A DNA stretch of 64,000 bases. Source: an uncultured Gammaproteobacteria bacterium. GTDB taxonomy: Bacteria > Pseudomonadota > Gammaproteobacteria > JAADHQ01. The stretch covers positions 62,001 to 126,000 of the forward strand of contig CAMYJO010000014.1 of assembly GCA_947258755.1 (NCBI GenBank), written 5' to 3'. The translations under genes were made by a program, and so were the position numbers. Under the pieces are notes generated by a model. It was not told the origin of the DNA, did no database searches, and saw only the letters and a list, made by a program, of their open reading frames with translations. Of the stretch, positions 61,563 through 64,000 are shown piece by piece (within the stretch, counting starts at the first letter, position 1; each line of letters opens with the position of its first letter).

Positions 61563-64000
61563 ATGATTACCAATCAGATCAATAAATTATTGCTGATCAA
61601 GGATGATGAAAGGGGCACAACATTTTACTTCATGTTGTTGTTCCTGGTGCTGGGCTTCGGTACTGCTATCGGGCGCGGTACGACCGATGCGCTATTTTTC
61701 AAGCGTTATGGCATCGAATACCTACCGGTGATGTACATTGTGTTGGGTGTATTGCTGTTCATCATGAGTACCGCCTATGCTGCTTATGCGGATCGTTTAC
61801 CGCCGGAGCGTTTTTTCAAGATTCTTAACGGTATCATCATCGTAATGCTGGCGACTGCCTGGCTAACGATGTCGCTTTTTGATTTCGGCCTGGTCTATCC
61901 GTTTTATTTTCTCGTATACGAAATCGCGTCGGAATTGATAATCATCCATGCGGCACTTTATTTATCGAAAAATCTCGACGGCATCCAGGCCAAGCGTCTG
62001 ACACCAATTATTCTTGCCGGTACGCAGATCGGCATCATTATCGGCGGCCTGTTTATGGCCACAACGGTGCCGTATCTCGGTGTGCAGAACCTGCTGATTG
62101 TCTGGTGTATTGCGCTGGCAGTCAGTATGGCAATGATTACCTGGCATCACCAGAAGATTGGCACATCGTTGTATTTTCGACATCCGCGCAAAAATGCCAA
62201 TCAACTTGCGCAGTCGATGCATGATATCTCGACCGGAATGAAGTTCATGCGTACGTCTGATCTGGTGCGCTATGCATCATTTGCGTTGTTTTTCATGGTC
62301 GTAGTATTTTATATTCTGTGTTATTCGGCGAATAAGATCTTCACGCAAACATTCAAGACTGAGGAAAGCCTGACCGCCTTTTTCGGTTATCTTGCGGTCA
62401 CGACTAATACTATCGCTTTATTACTGCAGTTGTTTGTGACCAGCCGCGTGATCCATCGGTTCGGTATCAAGAATGTCAACCTATTCTTCCCGTTTACGAC
62501 AGCAGTCAGTTACATAGGCTTATTAGTTTCATTTACATTACCGGCGGCATTGATTGCGACCTTGAACAAGGATTCAATTATGCCTGCATTTCGCAATCCG
62601 GTCAGGAATATGTTCTATAACGCCTTGCCGAACAATATCCAGGGCCGCGCAAGGGCGATGTCAGTGGTGGTTGTGATTCCACTGGCGCTAATGGTCAGTG
62701 GTGGCACATTGTGGGCAATTCAACGTCTCGATCCTGTTTACTTTCTTGGCATTGGCCTGTGTGGAACCCTGCTTTATCTGCTATTCAATATGCGTATGAA
62801 CAAAGCCTATGTAAATGAGCTCCTGACCCACCTGCGCAACCGCTTATTTCTTCCGAACCAGGACCAGGAGATTGCTCTCAGAGAAGGTGGCGCGTCAGTG
62901 TTACAGGAACTACAAAGCGGTGTGCTACAGGACGATGACCAGATCAGTACAGCCTATGCGCGTGTATTGGCCCGCTCCTTTCCACAGGAGGCTGTTCCTA
63001 CTCTGCTGCAACGCATTCACGGTTCATCGTGCGATACACGAAACCAGTTGATCGAGACCCTGATCCCGCTCAAACCCGATAAGATGGGTGATTTTCTGTG
63101 GGCGGAATATGAAAATGCTGATACGCACCTGAAATCAACGATCATGAAGGCCTTGATCAAGCTTGGTGATGCGCGTGCTCAGGCTCAGGTCGATGTCCTT
63201 TTGCAGAACAGCAATCCGCGCATGAAGATATTAGCAGTCTATTGCAAATTGGTGTCCGATGCGGATGACCAAGCGTATGAACTGCTCAATGAGATGCTGC
63301 GTTCGTCAGAAATAGGCGAAGTGTTTTCGGCCCTGGAGACACTGCAGGAATTCAATCAATACGGCCTGAGCGACAATCTCGACAAGATTGACAGTAGCGT
63401 ATTCCCGGCCCTGATTACACACAAGGACAAACGCCTGTCGACTCACGCGATACAGTCACTGGCGCTATGGCCGCAGGGCTCGATGCCTGCTCTCAAACAA
63501 GCACTTCTGGAACACTATCGACAAGATGATCACAAAGTGCGCTCTCTGATTATACAGGCAGCGCATGTACTAGATTCTGATGCATCAGACCAGCTCATTT
63601 TGGAGGCCATCAGTGATAGCCACCCACTGGTGCGACATATCGCTATCGACAAGTTCAGTCATGACCATCCCCGTCAGTTGTTTATTTCGTGGATCAAGAA
63701 AGGCGACTTCGCCGCACCGCATGCACAACGTTCAATATTGAACAAGCTGCTTGAGAATGGCACACCCAACCTTGTCATGGAGGAAATCGCGCTATCCAAG
63801 GCCCAGGATGCACAGGCGATTACCGAGGTCCTACAGTTGCTGCAATCCAATCCCAGTGCTTCTGACTCCAAAGCCTTTGAATTGCTTGTATATGCGTTGA
63901 CGGAAAGGCAGGAGCAGATCATTGACCTGACCCTGCAAGCCATGAAGGCGATTGAGGATCCGACCACGATAAAGATAATTCAAACCGGCATCAGGAACAA
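61563..64000 (+). CDS. ATP/ADP-carrier-like membrane protein with C-terminal HEAT repeats (partial)
   Basis: The frame is open from ATG 61563 to the right edge (812 codons visible). The first ~420 residues hold about 12 membrane spans of the MFS/NTT (ATP/ADP antiporter-like) type: TTFYFMLLFLVLGFGTAIGR, MYIVLGVLLFIMSTAYAAYA, GTQIGIIIGGLFMATTVPYL, MPAFRNPVRNMFYNALPNNI and SVVVVIPLALMVSGGTLWAI. From ~430 on, helical HEAT-like repeats follow (AVPTLLQRIHGSSCDTRNQL, TIMKALIKLGDARAQAQVDV, LILEAISDSHPLVRHIAIDK). TAGGT precedes the ATG. Such fusions are unlike endosymbiont NTTs, which lack HEAT arrays. Substrate unknown. Confidence 0.8.
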   Translation, partial: MITNQINKLLLIKDDERGTTFYFMLLFLVLGFGTAIGRGTTDALFFKRYGIEYLPVMYIVLGVLLFIMSTAYAAYADRLPPERFFKILNGIIIVMLATAWLTMSLFDFGLVYPFYFLVYEIASELIIIHAALYLSKNLDGIQAKRLTPIILAGTQIGIIIGGLFMATTVPYLGVQNLLIVWCIALAVSMAMITWHHQKIGTSLYFRHPRKNANQLAQSMHDISTGMKFMRTSDLVRYASFALFFMVVVFYILCYSANKIFTQTFKTEESLTAFFGYLAVTTNTIALLLQLFVTSRVIHRFGIKNVNLFFPFTTAVSYIGLLVSFTLPAALIATLNKDSIMPAFRNPVRNMFYNALPNNIQGRARAMSVVVVIPLALMVSGGTLWAIQRLDPVYFLGIGLCGTLLYLLFNMRMNKAYVNELLTHLRNRLFLPNQDQEIALREGGASVLQELQSGVLQDDDQISTAYARVLARSFPQEAVPTLLQRIHGSSCDTRNQLIETLIPLKPDKMGDFLWAEYENADTHLKSTIMKALIKLGDARAQAQVDVLLQNSNPRMKILAVYCKLVSDADDQAYELLNEMLRSSEIGEVFSALETLQEFNQYGLSDNLDKIDSSVFPALITHKDKRLSTHAIQSLALWPQGSMPALKQALLEHYRQDDHKVRSLIIQAAHVLDSDASDQLILEAISDSHPLVRHIAIDKFSHDHPRQLFISWIKKGDFAAPHAQRSILNKLLENGTPNLVMEEIALSKAQDAQAITEVLQLLQSNPSASDSKAFELLVYALTERQEQIIDLTLQAMKAIEDPTTIKIIQTGIRN

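Noticed and set aside
1..64000. tRNA, rRNA, CRISPR array, intact insertion sequence or replication origin
   Set aside because: I saw no cloverleaf, rRNA-like conserved stretch, regularly spaced repeat array, full transposase or DnaA-box cluster; a covariance-model tRNA scan was not possible here.

Overview
The window looks like a chromosomal segment of a Gammaproteobacterium with moderate GC. The evidence is the mix of gene families (UvrY/GacA regulator, YheT hydrolase, a DUF2868/DUF3482 pair, DUF2058, DUF5062, MtgA, a RAYT transposase relic with REP-like palindromes) and regulatory sites of FNR, NtrC/sigma-54 and Fur type. I saw no rRNA, tRNA or CRISPR array. The genus cannot be fixed from this sequence alone.

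Layout. 1-5.6 kb: a thioredoxin/NHL protein (cut by the left edge), UvrY-type regulator, a small cysteine-rich gene broken by an in-frame amber codon, an amidohydrolase lipoprotein, YheT, and a 77-residue protein behind a convincing sigma-54 promoter with NtrC-like enhancers. 6.0-10.9 kb: an SDR, GMC oxidoreductase and GH63-like glycosidase operon. 10.9-15.3 kb: a GTPase/membrane pair (DUF3482/DUF2868), DUF2058 and DUF937. 15.4-24.7 kb: a MORN-repeat C13 protease, DUF5062, a bactofilin-like membrane protein behind a Fur-like box, an ABC-2 exporter whose ATPase lacks the Walker B segment, and a metzincin with two P-domains. 24.8-32.7 kb: a large repeat lipoprotein, a double VOC protein, an HTTM-like membrane protein with a frameshifted small neighbour, and a MotA/MotB-type stator pair whose motA is frameshifted. 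32.9-42 kb: mostly monocistronic genes (DUF3047, cupin, RRM, TerC, SRPBCC, nitrilase, WD40 lipoprotein, alkyltransferase-like protein).

42.1-46.4 kb is a tightly overlapped operon for a periplasmic molybdenum hydroxylase: [2Fe-2S] subunit, Tat-exported Mo subunit, XdhC-type maturation factor and a MobA-like cytidylyltransferase. 46.4-58.1 kb is an accessory stretch full of REP-like hairpins, a fused SLC13 relic and a RAYT transposase relic. Within it sits the most unusual module: a 632-residue beta-solenoid protein with 31-residue repeats and a distinct C-terminal domain, followed by two unrecognised genes, the block lying between two 36-bp direct repeats. 58.1-64 kb holds a CPA2 antiporter, a cNMP-domain diguanylate cyclase and an ATP/ADP-carrier-like protein with HEAT repeats that leaves the right edge.

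Gene decay is frequent (amber codon, frameshifts in motA and a small membrane gene, an in-frame ABC deletion, two relics). Some of these could be sequencing or assembly errors, so each is flagged for checking.
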